DNA of 35,585 bases from NCBI GenBank assembly GCA_005884515.1, contig VAWS01000056.1:1-35585 (forward strand). Reading direction: 5' to 3'. The stretch's first letter is position 1; every line of letters begins with the position of its first letter. Both the position numbers and the translations under genes were made by a program. Positions 34,961 through 35,585 of the stretch are shown in pieces. The notes under the pieces were generated by a model. That model did no database searches, was not told the DNA's origin, and saw only the letters and a program-made list of their open reading frames with translations. The stretch is from Actinomycetota bacterium. Its GTDB lineage: Bacteria; Actinomycetota; AC-67.

Positions 34961-35585
34961 GTGAGCGCGCGCGGTCTCCTCTGCGATTACGGCGGTGTCA
35001 TGACGTCACCGATCTTCGCGTCGTTCACTGCGTTCTGCGAGACCGAAGGGATAACGCCCGACGCATTTCGCGCGGTGATGTCTGGGGCCGCTCGAATGGA
35101 ACGATCGCCGTTCGCGAAAGTCGAGACCGGCGAGATCACGGAAGAGCAGTTCGACGAGGCCGTCGCATCGTTGCTGAGCGATGCGTGCGGCAAGGCGATC
35201 GCTCCCCTGGGGCTGAAGCAGCGCATGTTCGCGCTCGTGAAACCGGACGATGCGATGTGGAGCGCCGTCGGCGCCGCGCGCGCGGCCGGGGTAGGAACCG
35301 GGTTGCTCTCCAACTCGTGGGGCGGGCGCGACTACCCCCTCGACGAGCTGCGGCAGATCTTCGACGCGCTCGTGATCTCCGGCGAGGTGGGGATGCGCAA
35401 GCCGCAACCCGAGATCTACCTTCTGGCGGCCGAGCGCACGGGCGCGAAACCCGAAGAATGCGTGTTCGTCGACGACTTCAGTGTGAACGTCGAGGGCGCC
35501 GAAGCGGTGGGGATGACGGGCATCGTGCACAAGGATGCTCGAACGACCATCGCAACGCTCGAAGAGGTGCTCGGGCTGGAGCTCG
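34961..35585 (+). CDS. HAD-superfamily hydrolase (partial, runs off window)
   Basis: GTG start: VSARGLLCDYGGVMTSPIFASF; GTGLLSNSWGGRDYP; GMRKPQPEIYLLAAERTGAKPEECVFVDDFSVNVEGAEAVGM. TAAGAT 6 nt before GTG. Confidence 0.9.
   Translation, partial: MSARGLLCDYGGVMTSPIFASFTAFCETEGITPDAFRAVMSGAARMERSPFAKVETGEITEEQFDEAVASLLSDACGKAIAPLGLKQRMFALVKPDDAMWSAVGAARAAGVGTGLLSNSWGGRDYPLDELRQIFDALVISGEVGMRKPQPEIYLLAAERTGAKPEECVFVDDFSVNVEGAEAVGMTGIVHKDARTTIATLEEVLGLEL

Overview
The window is a high-GC bacterial chromosome segment, almost certainly actinobacterial: it has a WhiB protein, tandem ArsA-like ATPases, a PASTA PBP, Actinobacteria-type TANNNT -10 boxes and many leaderless-looking starts. It is densely coding, with about 30 genes. 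From left to right: a partial tRNA (probably Pro); a secreted G1 (eqolisin) peptidase; RidA; an S51-like peptidase; a small zinc-ribbon protein; a GT4 glycosyltransferase; a type I phosphodiesterase/nucleotide pyrophosphatase; an unlisted 27-aa Lys-rich microprotein; a secreted Ala/Ser/Thr-rich protein; a deazaflavin/PNPOx-like protein; a metallophosphoesterase; GatB/YqeY; a PASTA PBP; two ArsA-like ATPases (the second frameshifted); a degenerate NfeD/ClpP-class protein; an MpaB-like protein; WhiB; DUF4177; RidA; SelB; a LIV-type ABC transporter operon (SBP, LivH, LivM-LivG fusion, LivF) with two trailing envelope proteins; SelA; a helical protein; acyl-CoA dehydrogenase; NUDIX; MBL-fold hydrolase; a zinc-ribbon/class III cyclase/AAA/TPR protein (frameshifted); two UspA proteins; a lipoprotein; an alpha/beta hydrolase; a lone GroES-like protein; an SMP-30/NHL-like propeller; and a partial HAD hydrolase. 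I found no CRISPR array, transposase or phage. The most interesting signals are: (i) a recurrent TANNNT-N6-9-start arrangement, including two divergent gene pairs whose -10 boxes overlap; (ii) four convergent gene pairs that share a single CTAG as both stop codons; (iii) a LIV operon with two coupled envelope proteins, embedded between selB and selA; (iv) the Lys-rich microprotein; (v) two frame disruptions in otherwise well-preserved genes; (vi) possible alternative-pairing and operator-like elements in the 2070-2307 intergenic region. I did not see a clearly unprecedented system. The items above are the best leads.
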